A stretch of DNA of 64,000 bases, from the NCBI GenBank assembly GCA_010015675.1, contig ML976989.1:931031-995030 (forward strand). The letters run 5' to 3'. Under the pieces are notes generated by a model. The model did no database searches, was not told the DNA's origin, and saw only the letters and a program-made list of their open reading frames with translations. Position numbers and translations under genes: made by a program. Source of the DNA: Byssothecium circinans (lineage: Eukaryota > Ascomycota > Dothideomycetes > Pleosporales > Massarinaceae). Of the stretch, positions 33,622 to 45,749 are shown in pieces (position 1 is the stretch's first letter; each line of letters begins with the position of its first letter).

Positions 33622-34258
33622 CAGTGACTATTGACGACTGACCACTGGCCACACCCGCCCGGGCGCGCACACCTCACCACCACCACATTTAGCACCAGCG
33701 GCACAATTTTAGCCGTTTATATTCGCGCCATGCGCCAATCAGCGCCGCGCGCCTGTCCTGGCGCGTTGCACTTTGCCCTGCGCCGTTGTGCCGGGCCGCC
33801 TTCCTGCTGCTGACTGGCTTCCAACATCCAAGCTTACGCCCAAAGGCCCAAGAATCCAGCATCCCCTACCTTCTGCTCCTCCTCCCATGCACAGGCACTC
33901 ATCCGTGATCCCTCCACCGCGGACTGGCATGGCACAATAATTTGATCCTCGAACGCGCACCCATGCCTCGACCTGTGCGCTGCCAGCCAGCCAGCCAGGC
34001 CGCCCCTGTCATCACGCTAGCTTCGGCGAGTATTGTCCACAATCCACACCATTATTCTCCACATCCTGCTCCCCTCTGCCATGTACCTACCGATGCTATC
34101 CCTACCGCTCGCCTGCTGCTGCAAACCGTCTCTCCAGCTTCCGTTCCACAACAATGCCGTGCCACGAAAACAGCTGAGCTCTCATATACCCGCTATCCCC
34201 TCGAGCCTCCTTGCACTACCCTTCCTCTGCCACCTCGATACCGCACTACAACACTCCT

Positions 34259-34278
34259 TCTTGTCTTGTCTTGTCTTG
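34259..34278. repeat. (TCTTG)4 pentanucleotide repeat
   Basis: Four perfect copies in the pyrimidine-rich leader region of the CRIB gene. Confidence 0.9.
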
Positions 34279-34901
34279 TCTGATCTGCTCTTCACCCCTC
34301 GATGACCTGCCGTCGAATCGCTCCTTATATAGGACCGCAGCCATACACCGCTCTCCCTGCCCTCTTAGCCGGCCAACAATAAATCCCCGTAGATATTAAT
34401 ACTGCAATACCATTGTAAGCGTCCGAAACCACCAGCAGTCCAGCCATCTATTGTGGTCTATTATTGTGGCCCGTTACCCAAACTGTCCGTCGCTCATTCC
34501 CACCAACCATAACGAGGTACGCATATAATACTCACAGCATTATCGCAGCTGAACTACCTCCTTTCTCTCTTGTTGCTACCGTCCCTTGTCGGGCCTTGGT
34601 CAATCTGCTTTTCGCTGTACCCCTGTCACCCTGCATCTGTTTTCTCTATATACTCAGGCTCTTCGCCAGGTTTAACACTCATGTGCTGACCCACCGGCGC
34701 CAGGCTTAAGACACCACGTCACCACCGAACACGCAGATAACTTGTGGAGCATACATCTCGCCCTAAACCCCTAGATCCCCATGGTTGTGGCCCTAACCAT
34801 CTCGGCCAGCCAGTTGCGGGGCTCTGAGCAAGATCCAGCATTCCCCACTCCATCGTCCCATATTTTGGGTCGAAAGCACTCCCGTTGTTTATGATCAAGT
34901 C

Positions 34902-37602
34902 ATGTTCACCCTCAATAAAAGCAGCCCCCTGCCAAGTTCGAAGCAATCGTCGGTAGACTCCCTGGTTACCGACATCTCCGCCTCCAACTCCAACCTTTGG
35001 CCTTCCCTCACCTCTGATACGTCTTCGTACGCCGATGTACCTTCACCAGAACACTCCGGCGCTCACGCCAGCAAGAGGAACTCCGTTTTCAATCTACGAA
35101 ATAGAACCAATACTTCGACCTCAACCAACTCATCGTTCGTAGCTGTCACCCCGCCCAATATGCAATCCCACGAATCCACACCACATCGATTGTCTCAAGA
35201 TATTCGACAACTTGCAGGCCAGAGTTTTATGGAGATCAATGGTGCAAAACGATCGTTTTTCGGTGGAAAGAAAGGAAAGAGGCTGAGCGGCTCGTTCGCG
35301 TCCAGTTTACATTCCCCCGAGAGTGAAGAGGTAGACGGTGGCGGGAAGAGGATGTCGGTCCTACGGAAGGCAAAAAGACCTAGCAATCAATCTGGTGTCC
35401 CAGGTAAGCGGCAGTCGTATCCTCTAAAAGCCTCATTCATTAATAGTGGTAGTGAAAACCTTCAAGCACCGCATCTCTAGTCCTTTCGACTTCCAACACT
35501 TGACGCATACCGACCGACATCAATTCGCCGCCATGCAACAAGCATCGAAGGACGAACTCGTTACCGAATACTGGGCTGCACGAGCCTCACAGGCTCCCCG
35601 ACGGGATCTCACAGGTATAAAAGCGGAGGATTTGCACGGTCAAAACTTCTCCTCAGATAGCCTTGGGTCCGACGGTCCACGTCCAGGTTCGGCCCTAAGG
35701 CTCAAGTCTCCGGCGAGTGCCGGGACGTTGGTTGAGCACGAACCCAGTCCATCGTCCGAGCAGCCTACAGGTCGGCCACCACTCCGTTCTACCCGATCCG
35801 TGGAGAGCTTCTCTAGGCCTGGAGTGAATCCTCGAACTCATCGCCACACTCAATCAGCCAACCCCCCACCGCGCATGTCTTCTCGCCAGGCCTTGACGCC
35901 TATGAATCATCTACCCGAAGAAGCGACGGATGCCCATCGAACGAATTCCCCGCCATCACGTAGGCAGTCGGGAGTCTGGGATCATTTGGCGCCATTGAGC
36001 CCAACGAGCCCTCGTGGACACCTACCGACTATGATGGAAGAATCAGATTACGTGGGACATGCTCTTACGACTCCCGACAATTCCGCTATTCACGCAATGA
36101 CTCCTCCATTCAGCCCGGGTCTTGATGATGTCGCTGAAGAACCTGAGCGTTTTGTCAGTCCCAGGCCTGCACCACGCCCACCGGTCAAGAGTTCCAGGTC
36201 TCCAAAGTCTCCCTCTTTCGACAATTTCTCTTTCAGCAATCCCCGATCACCAATCGCCAAAACGCATAGCCGGAAGCCTTCTTACCCATCGCCGAAATCG
36301 TTCTGCCATTCGAGCTCGATAACGCGTCCCATATCTCAGGCGTCAGACACCCTTGGCTCAGCCGGTCTTTCCCGAAAGAACTCCATTCGCAGAGCGCCTT
36401 CAACGCGCAGGACATCGAACACCTGGCGTGTTATTGAAGAATCGTGGGAAGACGACATCGACTACATTTACGACAACGCATTGGAGGCGGACTGTGATTT
36501 CGATTGGGATCGTACTTCCCTTGATGGGTCATACGAAGACAGAGATCGCACCCCGGAGCAGCAAGATCATCAAAGAACATCGGCGTCCAATCCTTACGGC
36601 GCCCAGAAACCACCGTCACTCGAAGGGCCAATTCATTTCCAGAGTGCACAGCGCCCTACTCTGGTGGTTCCCAGCGTAAGCCATCTACCGGAGCTTGAAT
36701 CCAGGTCAGCTTCCACTATTGACACTAGAGGAGCACAAACACCGTCCGATTACTTCAATCCTGTTGCTCCGTCGCTTTACCCGTCGAACGAAGCCGAAGG
36801 CTTCAGCCTCAATCCTTCGCTCCTAGTCCCGGCGGACTTCAAGGAGGAGCTTTCACGGGACGAGATGTACGAAGACCTCCTTGCCGACTATGACGGATCA
36901 GACCGCCACTTCCATCTCCTCGAATCAACTCAAAGCGTCGCGAGCTCCACGCGCAGCAGTAATGTCCGTTCGAGCAAGCGCAGCTCATACGACAGCAGCC
37001 TGATGTCCAGCGGCCACATATCCGGATCCGGATCGTGGACCTCTGGTGTTCGTCGGTCTGCAAGCTCCTCTGGCAGCCTGCCGGACCTTGTTCACTCGTC
37101 GCGCCACGCTCGCCGAGACTTCAATGCCGTTGTCGACCGTCTTTCTGAGCAAGTCGCCTCCTTCACATCGTTCAATGAAGATGACACGGAACAGAATGAG
37201 GATGACGAAACCACACCTCCGGGACACGGTGCGCAACAACGAACCTTCTTCGCCGAAGACGACGAGCGCACGGAACACGATAACTGCCGCCGCGGTTCTG
37301 TGGAAGCCGACGTCAAGAGCTCCCTCGAACTCGCACGACAAGGGTCAACGCGCTCTTCGCGTGTTCCTCTCTTCCACCACAAGTACGCCTCATCGGACGG
37401 CGCCGCCAAGATTCTCACGTCTGCCTCGCAGACCGCGCCAGAACGTCAATCTTGCATGAAGTCTCGTCAACGAGCTGCCAGCCAGAGCACTACACAGCCC
37501 AAGCCTAGGGAACAGCACTTCAGCCTCTTCCCCGCGCCGCCAAAGAAATCCCCGCTCACGACCCCCACCTCTCCTCTGAGTCCTTCCTCGAACATGCAGT
37601 AA
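34902..37602 (+). CDS. CRIB (p21-Rho-binding) domain protein
   Basis: Exons 34902-35403 and 35447-37602, separated by a 43-nt intron (GTAAGC...TAATAG), give 885 residues. The CRIB motif lies at about residues 177-191 just after the splice: ISSPFDFQHLTHTD fits I-S-x-P-x-x-F-x-H-x-x-H, though the usual final V-G is T-D. A basic stretch precedes it. The rest is Ser/Pro-rich and disordered, with many phosphosite-like RxxS contexts and one conserved-looking acidic block (WRVIEESWEDDIDYIYDNALEADCDFDW, near 36425-36500, given here only as a landmark). CRIB proteins bind GTP-loaded Cdc42/Rac at polarity sites. No kinase domain is present, so it is an adaptor-like effector (inference). It follows a long gene-free upstream region. 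Confidence 0.9.
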
Positions 37603-38225
37603 GGCACTCGCACACCAACGTGCTCCACTAGCCAGCCCAGGCGGCCTCCAATTCGAACGACGGCTGCGCCCACTCTTCGACTCTCATGACGCTCATGAAC
37701 CCTTTCCTTGTACTTACTTCTCTGTCTATACTTTATGATAACGATCACGGTTCAAGCAAGGCTTGGCGCATTGTTAGATCAACACTGGTTTGGTCTCTGG
37801 TGTGCATTCATTATCCCGGAAGATTAAAACATGGGCAGGGTTGGGACCATCTTTATCGGGTGTATTTCTTTTCTTAACTATCTACTGTCTGCCTTTCCCT
37901 TTCCTTTTTTCGTCATCAGTCGCTCTCCGTTTTGCGAGTCACATAGCTCATTGTTTTTATTTCCCTTGTGTATCGCACAGCTACTGTCTGTCTGTTGCTG
38001 TTGGGGATAATCGCGGCGTCTAATCCTTTTTTTTACTGGTGTGCGTTGCATGTAATGCGTCGCATAAAAGTTGGAGGGGGCGTCTATCGTTTATCTCTCT
38101 CTCTCTCTCTCTTTGTCGTCGTCACTGTCATGTGGGTGGGACCTACACTGAATCTCCTTTGTCAACAAGAACGGGGGGGATGAGACGACTGAGGAAATGG
38201 GAATTCTAATCACTATTTTACCGTG

Positions 38226-38245
38226 TTGGGTTGGGTTGGGTTGGG
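38226..38245. repeat. (TTGGG)4 pentanucleotide repeat
   Basis: Four copies followed by more G-rich sequence; potential G-quadruplex. It is not the telomere repeat TTAGGG. Confidence 0.85.
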
Positions 38246-39010
38246 GGTTTGGGGGCGAAGCAAGGGTGCATTTGAGACGGGGTTGGAGTCGATCGAGAAA
38301 GCAGAATAAATCTACAGCTACAGAAGAATACGACTTGTGTCAATTCAATTCTAACTCCGCACTTCCAAGCTTCCTTATCCTTTGCATCTGTCTGCGGTTA
38401 TGATATGACATGATGGTTGGTTAACTCTGAGTGTGTTGTGTTATTTACAGCGCTTCTGTGCGACGTCGCGTGCGTACCGTGTTTGTTGACATATATGTTG
38501 ATGTCGCACGACGCCGCCACGTCGCGTCGCATCGGGCCGCATTAAATAAACAAACCAACGAGTCTTCGCTCGCTCGCTATCCCATGTGGCATGTGGCATG
38601 GGCATGGGCATGGGCATGTTCATAACATAATACTATACATATTAATTGTTACTCCGTACATGGTCCACCGACCGGCGTATATACGCGATACGACTTGCCT
38701 TGCCTTGCGTATGCGTACGTGCATGTGCACTTCCCTTCCGCTTCCTCCTATCTTACTTCTTCTCGTCGTTCGTTGGTGGCTTGAGGGATTCTGGATTTGG
38801 GATTGCGAGATTCGAGTCCCAGTCGACCGCGCCGCTCGCGTGCTTGCTTTGACAGGCCAGCCAGGGCCAAGGGGATCGGCTACTTACGCCGCTGGCGTGC
38901 TTGCTTGCTTTAATAGATACTGGATAGGTGGGGAAATACGAATTGGAAAGGGGATGGGAATTGACTACGCCGCTCGCGAGCGAGCGGCTAGACGTTGGAC
39001 GGGACGGGCA

Positions 39011-39027
39011 GGACAGGACAGGACAGG
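39011..39027. repeat. (GGACA)3 pentanucleotide repeat
   Basis: Three copies plus GG. Confidence 0.75.
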
Positions 39028-40147
39028 CTGTATGCAGTCCGGTATGGGTATGGGTACGGATGGATGGGTATGGATGGAGCTGCAGGCCTGCGGCTGAGGG
39101 TGTGGATGTGGATGCAATTGTGAGCCGGACGCGGGCAGGTGTGGTGTGGATAATCTCAAGAGCAGCCAGTATGATAGTAGCTAGCATGCCAGCGCGTGCG
39201 CGTGGTGCGTAGGCATCGGCGTCGATGATATGGCTTAACTTGAGTCGCGAGGCTTCTGGAATGGTTTATACTTCTTCTTCCCGCTTTCGTGGGTTTCTGG
39301 TTTCTGTGTGGGGGGGTGTGGGTGTCTGACTTGGGCTATGTGCGATGTGGGGATAGAGAGCGGAGGGGGTTGGGGGAGAGAGAGTGTGTGTGTGCTTGCT
39401 GTAGAATGGACAGAGTAAAGAAGGGTCAAGTAGGTATATATGGAGAGCATACGCTTTCAGACACGACGTACGGCGATGCGGGTATTTCTGTGATAGTGGA
39501 TGAACGGAATAGGTAGGGTGGGCTGTGGATTTGGTGTCTGTGGTTTGTTATCTGTTATCTGTTTCCCGTTTCCGTCTTTGTTGTTGTTGGCGGTAGTGTT
39601 TAGCCGCGATGAGGTAACGTAGCGACAGCTTCGGGTATAGGTAGAGGGGTGAACAAATCGGGGTGTGCATGTTAGGATGTTAGGTTCGGTAGCGATGAAT
39701 TGATAATACCGTAGATGGTAGCTGGTGGCTGGCGGTATAATGCGATGCCTAACAAGGGATGACGCTAGGTTTCACATACACTTATTGCATTGCATTACAT
39801 GTATTAGCTGAAAGAGGGTAAGGATAAATACCTTTTTCATACATATACTAATGTTTACAGTGCATTCTGGGATATTCTAACGAGGAGTGGAGGTATATAT
39901 GGCGGCAGGAAGTATATGTGTGTGTTGGGGGGGGGGGTTGCTGTTTTCAACTCTCTTTAGTATGGTATTTTTATGGTTTGCGCTTCAAGCCTCAATGCAT
40001 ACGGCAAAAAAATTCAACTAAGCTAGCCGACCGGGTTCCTGATCACCCGGGGTTCTTGGTCACCTCTCGAAATCAGCCACCCCTCAGAAAATCGTGTTTA
40101 TTTCAGTCAACCTAATTACAATTGCCACTCTGTACACATAGATTGCA

Positions 40148-40609
40148 NNNNNNNNNNNNNNNNNNNNNNNNNNNNNNNNNNNNNNNNNNNNNNNNNNNNN
40201 NNNNNNNNNNNNNNNNNNNNNNNNNNNNNNNNNNNNNNNNNNNNNNNNNNNNNNNNNNNNNNNNNNNNNNNNNNNNNNNNNNNNNNNNNNNNNNNNNNNN
40301 NNNNNNNNNNNNNNNNNNNNNNNNNNNNNNNNNNNNNNNNNNNNNNNNNNNNNNNNNNNNNNNNNNNNNNNNNNNNNNNNNNNNNNNNNNNNNNNNNNNN
40401 NNNNNNNNNNNNNNNNNNNNNNNNNNNNNNNNNNNNNNNNNNNNNNNNNNNNNNNNNNNNNNNNNNNNNNNNNNNNNNNNNNNNNNNNNNNNNNNNNNNN
40501 NNNNNNNNNNNNNNNNNNNNNNNNNNNNNNNNNNNNNNNNNNNNNNNNNNNNNNNNNNNNNNNNNNNNNNNNNNNNNNNNNNNNNNNNNNNNNNNNNNNN
40601 NNNNNNNNN
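40148..40609. other. Assembly gap (462 N)
   Basis: The run of N falls in the C-terminal part of the transposase; any frame drawn across it is meaningless. Confidence 1.
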
Positions 40610-41715
40610 AATGGACAGATGCCTGCAGTAGCCCATCCAGCTCGTACAACTCTCTCAGTAATCCCTTTCTCTCTAGCTGCGTGGTAGGCAGTAATAAAAC
40701 GTTCCTTTTTAACAGGTGCTGCGTCGTCAAGGTGGGATAGTTCTTGAATCTGTTACCAATAGAAACGCTTTACTACTAAGAAAACTGAGAGATCCAGAGG
40801 CTGTAGGACGTGCGAGGAATGAGCAGGTAGAAATAGAAGCTGAACTTTATTCTGTTTACAGAGCTATAGGAATTCTAGGTCAACGTGGCTACCGTGGCCA
40901 TCTAAGATGAGCATCCTCCAACGATCGCGTGAGGGAGCTGTATCAGGTAGAAACACGCGCTGTAGCCACTCAGTTCTAATCGCATTAGATGTCTAGCCGT
41001 TCTGTGAGGTTGTGTAAAGCTAGTCTGGAATAGTCACAGGAAACTAGGTAGTCTGTAGGTTCTGGCCCTTAAATATCACTGCGCAGCGTAGTTTCTTGCC
41101 TATAGCTGATACGCACTCGATTATAGATGCCCACTCGCGATTCTCTGGAGACTGATAATAAGCCTTCTTTTTCTGACTGCTTGCGAGTACTCTAGTGTTT
41201 GTACATACACCTAGGGCCTTCCCAGTCTCATCCATATTCCATGTATCCTCAGCCTGTATACCCAGCTCTACGCGCAGCCTCTCATAGTGCCGAAGAAACC
41301 CGCGTATCTGCTCCTGTGTTGCTGCCTCAGCCCGTGAGGCCTCTATCTTTCTACCCACAATAGATGCGACGCGTGGGTTGCGCTTAATAAAGCAGGATAT
41401 CCAATGTTTGCCAACAGGATTGTCGTCTCCATTCATCCGCAGGATTCGATTCGCCATTTCTCGCGCGCGCGCGTGGGAGGGAGGAAAAGCGCGTGCATCT
41501 TCTTCAAGGATCCATTGTACGAGAAACTCCTCTTGTTGTTGAGTTAATCGCTGCTGGTATACGTGGCTGTTTTGGCTGTTCTGTGTAGCGCGTATACGCG
41601 CTGAGAGAGTAGACTGCGGCACATTGTACGCCTTCGCAGCAGCCCGTTGCCTAGGATAAACACCAGAAATAAGATCAGAGATAGCTGCTTGTATTGCTGC
41701 TTCGCGATTTTCCAT
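40610..41715 (-). pseudogene. Fot1/pogo transposase, four TGG-to-TAG stops, C-terminus in gap
   Basis: From ATG 41715 the frame is open for 223 codons: psq helix-turn-helix (AAAKAYNVPQSTLSARIRA), CENP-B/Tc5 domain (EEFLVQWILEEDARAFPPSH) and the start of the DDE_1 core with NMDETG. In-frame TAG codons follow at the contexts TT*FP, PD*LYTTSQNG*TSN and FL*LCKQN; in this family all four are tryptophans, so each is TGG to TAG, a G-to-A change typical of RIP. The second catalytic aspartate (LILDGHGSH) and HSSHVLQPLDLSVF are readable beyond. The rest is lost in the gap. Inactive as it stands. Confidence 0.92.
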
Positions 41716-42466
41716 TTTGGGTAGCTGAGTGTTGAGAAATCACGAGCGTTGAGAGGGGTGGCTGATTTCGAGAGGTGACCAAGAACCCCGGGTGATCAGG
41801 AACCCGGTCGGCTAGCTTAAGGGAATAAATAATTGGGTTTGGTAGTTAGGTTAGGAATGACTACAGCTTTCCCGCGCGTTCTATTGCTATTTCAAGTCCT
41901 GAAATGCGTGTATCTGGCTGGTGTCTTTCCATCACTAAATCCAGTCAGTCGTCTCTATAGATGGAGTTGAACGGCGCTTGAATCTGATATCCCTAACTCA
42001 AACCTCCACTGAAAAAAAAATACGAAATGCAGCACAAAAACCCCACCAACTACAACCCCCTTCCCGTCCAAGACGGGCAGTTTCGCTCCGCGTTACAAAT
42101 TGAACGCTTGCATGAGCAAGGACTGGACTAGGGCTAGGGGTAAGCGAAGCCAGCAATATCTATCGCTGGTCAGTGAGGTGAGTGGGAGGGAGACGCGCGG
42201 TTACTGCGGACGCTTGCGTCATGTATCGGTAAGTTAATGCGCAGATTTTGGGTTCAGGTAATCTGGAAGCGAGATCTTTTGCTGGGGAGTGAGGGGTGAT
42301 TAATTAGGAGGGGAGGGGACATGGGAATGGAGGCTGAATGTTGTTTTCGGTTGCGAGGGACAGAATAACGGTAGTGGGGTTTCCATTGGCTTTTGGTGAG
42401 GGGCGTGTCACGGGACGAAATCATTCACTCCGCTTCAAAAGTTCATGCATAGGCATATAACGTACA

Positions 42467-42494
42467 ACAAGCCACAAGCCACAAGCTACAAGCC
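42467..42494. repeat. (ACAAGCC)4 heptanucleotide repeat
   Basis: Four tandem copies, the third ending CT. Confidence 0.85.
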
Positions 42495-43190
42495 CTAACC
42501 ACAGTCATATAAATCCCACCCTCCACCCACCAAACCCAGTACGCCTCAAGTCCACGCTTTTCCACCTCGATAGTTCATCTCTTCCACGATTGCCAGCACT
42601 GCTGCTTAATGCCGTGGACTCCATGGTAGTTACTCTAGATCTATCGATGCATACTTAGGCACCAAGGGAGGAAAGGACCTTGCGCGGAGAGTGCGACAGG
42701 AAAGGATAGGTAGGAGATGGTAAAGCATATCCGGCTATAAACCCAGCCTTGAACCCGCTGGCTTAGCTTAGCTTTCCAGAGGACTAGGTGGGTAGGCAGG
42801 TAGGGAATAACATAGATAAACACACTAATAAAAGCCCCCTCCTACCTCCTACTATACTAGCTATTACTAAGGTACTCCATCTGCATCTCCTACTATCTCC
42901 CATTCTTACTCTCCTCATCCCCTCCCATTTAACACATACCTCTTAGCAGTAACAGCAAGCAGTACTATACTATAAATCCCCCTACACACTTTCACATGCA
43001 GCCCTGAGAGCGTACAGTACTGTACATATGGTAATGTATATGCGTACCATCTCCTTCAGTCATCGCGCCTTACGATATCATCTTTATAAGTTGAATTAAT
43101 TCTCTGCATTATATTAGAAGGGGATATACGAGGACCGGCGAGGTAAAAAAAGAGGGGGGGTGGGTATTTCAATTAGTATTAGTGGGTAAA

Positions 43191-43205
43191 GGGAAGGGAA
43201 GGGAA
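43191..43205. repeat. (GGGAA)3 pentanucleotide repeat
   Basis: Three copies running into a G tract. Confidence 0.75.
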
Positions 43206-43568
43206 GGGGGGGTATAATAGTGTGTAGAATGTAGGTAGGTAGCCCAAACAAGCGCTCGTTATTCCATGGTGACTTTCCGCTGCGCTCCGCTCTGCTCCGC
43301 CCTGCCCTGCTCCGATTCACCGTGCGCTATCCAAGACCTCTCCTCATCCTATCCCCTACCCGCACATAGGCGAAGCGGCAGCACCACACGCCCGTACCTG
43401 TCCACCACGCCGCCCAAGAAACCCCCCACACAAAAACGCCCAATATGCCAGACTTTCCCATGCTAGTATCCAACCAACTTCAACCCAGACCTGTCAATTC
43501 ATCATGCGCTCATGAACATCACATCATTTCATATCCAAACACCCCAAAAGGCGGGCACTTTCTTTCTT

Positions 43569-45749
43569 CTACTGCCCGTTGACGGCCCCGTTGCTCCCGT
43601 TCCCGCCCATGTATCGCTGCATATAAGTGATGTAGTCGAATTTCGCCACGTTGCGGTCCTCTTGCATATCAGGGCCCTTGTGCTCAGGCATGCTGGAGAC
43701 GAGGTCGTCGATGATTTCGTCGGGGACGAGCGAGTGGCGGAGATCGAGCTCGGTGACGTACGGCTGGAACAAGATCAGCATCTCTGAGAGGAAGTCAAAG
43801 AAAGGACAAGGGAAGACTCACCTTGCCGTCGGCAACTTCTTTAAACGATTCAAACACCTGCTCAGCAGTGTTCTGGTCCTCGGTCTCGTCGACCATGAAG
43901 CGGATAAACTGCTCAAAAGTTACGTATTCGCGGCCGCCGCTCGTTTGCCTGAATTTCGCGTGCATCTCGTCCTCGTCGTAGACAAGACCCAAACTGGCCA
44001 ATGCCGCCGAGAACTCCAGCTCTTGTAGTGAGTTTGAGACGTCGCGGTCGAAGTGCCGGAATACTGACTCAAACTCTTCGAGTTGTATGGGTGTAAGATT
44101 CGTCATGTTGCGGGCTACCATCTGGTTTTCCAAAAAGGCAAGCTTTTTTGATACTGAAGAGCGAACTAGACCGAGTTCATATTCCAACTCGTCGTAGGTA
44201 TACGTCGTGAAGTCGTTCTCTTCGATGTTTGCTTCGACACACTGATCGTCTAGCGTAGCGATGATGTCTAGATATTGATCTAGAGGTGCTAAGTTGTCAC
44301 TGATCTTCTTAGTATGGTCCAATTGATCTTCAACCTCACCCTCCAGCCCGGATATCGATGTTGAAAGCGTGTTCAAAGCCAGCGCAAAGTCATTAGCTTT
44401 GTCGGCGAAGGATTTTCGCAGGGCATTCTTGATGTCTCGAATCGTCTCATTGATGATCTGTGACCGGTCGCGCTCCGCCTTCATGAGACCTGCCCATGCG
44501 GTATCCAAAGCTTCCAGACTGAGCTCCGCGGGCGGTTCGTACGGCCGAAGTCGGTATGTTGACAGTTTTGTCTTGATGTTCCCCAAAAGGCCAACCAGAT
44601 CCGACTTTTCTGCTACCCACGCCCTCTTGTTCTTTCGCTTGTATTCTGTGAACTTAGTTGACTGGCCCTTGGCGTCTATGTACGTTCCATCGAATGTCGA
44701 TTCCTCCCACTGCTTCTGCTGTTCCGAAATCTGCCTAAGTAGCTCGCGCATTCTCTTCTCGAAATTGTTCTGCATCTCCCAGGCTCCGTGCATGTTCTGT
44801 ACGAACTTCTCCACCCGACGTCCGGCGTTCTCCACTCGCTCCATCTGCGAGAAAGCGTGGAACCAGTAGGCAATGTACGTCATGAGAGATTTCTCGTCGG
44901 GCCTCGAAACGTCGCACACGTCTTCTACATCGAGCAGGTCGGGAATGCCGATTTCCTTCGAGGCGATATCGAAAGCGAGCTGCATGTTGCCGTGGTGGTC
45001 GTCTTTGTCGAGGCTATCGTAATCGATCAGGTCAGGACGGTGGATATCAAGGAGAGCGCAGCTGTCTCGTGTTAGCTATAGAATATTGAGAAGACAACTG
45101 TGACCCACAATGCCAGTCCGTCGTTCCAGCTGGAGGAGAAGTCGCGCACTTCAACCTCATCGTAGCAGGCTGTCTTCCGCTGGCACCACAGCAACAGACC
45201 CTCTTTCGCGCTCATACCCTCCTCATTGATGTCGCTGATGGTGAAGCGCAGAATCAATATCCAGATGAGGCCCAGTATGATCTTCCTATTTCCATCGACG
45301 ACATCTTCGGCGCCGATGTTGTGCATCTGTATGCCCCTTCCCTTTATGAAGTCTAGCGATTTGTTGACATTTTCGAATTTCTGCACGCGGAGCTTCGGCC
45401 GGGAGGCATAGCGGCCGAGCGAGTCGTTGCTGAGGATCTCAAGCAGGTGGATGAGGGCAATCTAGACCATCCATGTCAGTGAATGTTTCGTGAGCAAGCA
45501 GATGGCAATAAACAGCGCGGCGAGCGAGCCTATGAAGACGAATTAGGGTACTGACACCGTCGGACAGGTCAGTGATCAGGTCGTTGATCTCGACCTCGCG
45601 CGCCTTGAGCTTGCTGTTGAGCCTGCATGGAGGGGGTTAGCAGTGTAGTACGGCATTGCGACTTGGAGCAGAGGAGGGCGGGATGATGCGCACCACTTTG
45701 TGAATGTTTTCTGCTGGACCTTCACCCATTGCTCGTCAAGCGGCGCCAT
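43569..45749 (-). CDS. acnA: Alpha-actinin (fungal short form), five exons
   Basis: Exons 45694-45749, 45556-45622, 45109-45461, 43822-45061 and 43569-43763 join in frame to 636 residues. Two calponin-homology domains make the actin-binding N-terminus: CH1 about residues 6-112 (WVKVQQKTFTKWLN, DGIALIHLLEIL, KSLDFIKGRGI) and CH2 about 120-230 (LLLWCQRKTA, FSSSWNDGLAFCALLDIHRP). A shortened spectrin-type coiled rod follows (about 240-480), shorter than the four-repeat animal rod, as in other fungi. The C-terminus is EF-hand-like (FDRDVSNSLQELEFSAAL; final part in exon 5). Alpha-actinin crosslinks actin, chiefly in the cytokinetic ring (family knowledge). Divergent from the antiporter gene. The 67-nt exon 2 and the 56-nt exon 1 are easily missed. 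Confidence 0.95.

Larger units (their letters stand above)
28007..34901. other. 6.9-kb gene-poor region
   Basis: No reading frame carries a recognisable domain; the longest (30825-31334 plus, 30232-30723 minus) have no features of real proteins. I found no tRNA, rRNA or transposon ends. It holds several short tandem repeats (listed separately) and, from about 33950 to 34850, pyrimidine-rich sequence typical of a long fungal promoter and 5' leader for the CRIB gene at 34902. A non-coding RNA cannot be excluded. Confidence 0.5.
37603..40020. other. Intergenic, repeat-rich, no gene seen
   Basis: Begins with the 3' flank of the CRIB gene. Contains a (TC)n run at 38094-38112, (TTGGG)4 at 38226-38245, a CATGTGG/CATGGG hexa-heptamer array at about 38583-38620, (GGACA)3 at 39011-39027 and a G-run near 39927. 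Frames such as 38591-39097 are composed of these repeats and are not genes. Confidence 0.5.
40021..41817 (-). mobile_element. Second pogo/Fot1-type transposon, TA target site, contains assembly gap
   Basis: Inverted repeats of 65 bp (40021-40085 and 41753-41817) start AGCTAGCCGACCGGGTTCC and are flanked by TA (40019-40020, 41818-41819). Each holds a 17-bp motif twice in tandem (40031-40047 and 40048-40064, 14 of 17 identical). The transposase runs on the minus strand. The true length is uncertain because 462 N lie inside. Sequence and ends differ from element 1, so it is another subfamily. Four Trp positions have become TAG. Confidence 0.94.
41818..43568. other. Intergenic, no gene seen
   Basis: Contains a heptamer array (ACAAGCC, four copies with one change, 42467-42494), (GGGAA)3 at 43191-43205 and runs of CCTACTA-like sequence near 42840-42990. 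The right end is the 3' flank of the alpha-actinin gene. Confidence 0.5.

Noticed and set aside
38226..38245. Interstitial telomere repeat
   Set aside because: The unit is TTGGG, not TTAGGG, and is only four copies long.
40112..40730. Frames of 135-204 codons across the gap
   Set aside because: They consist mainly of unknown residues from the N run.
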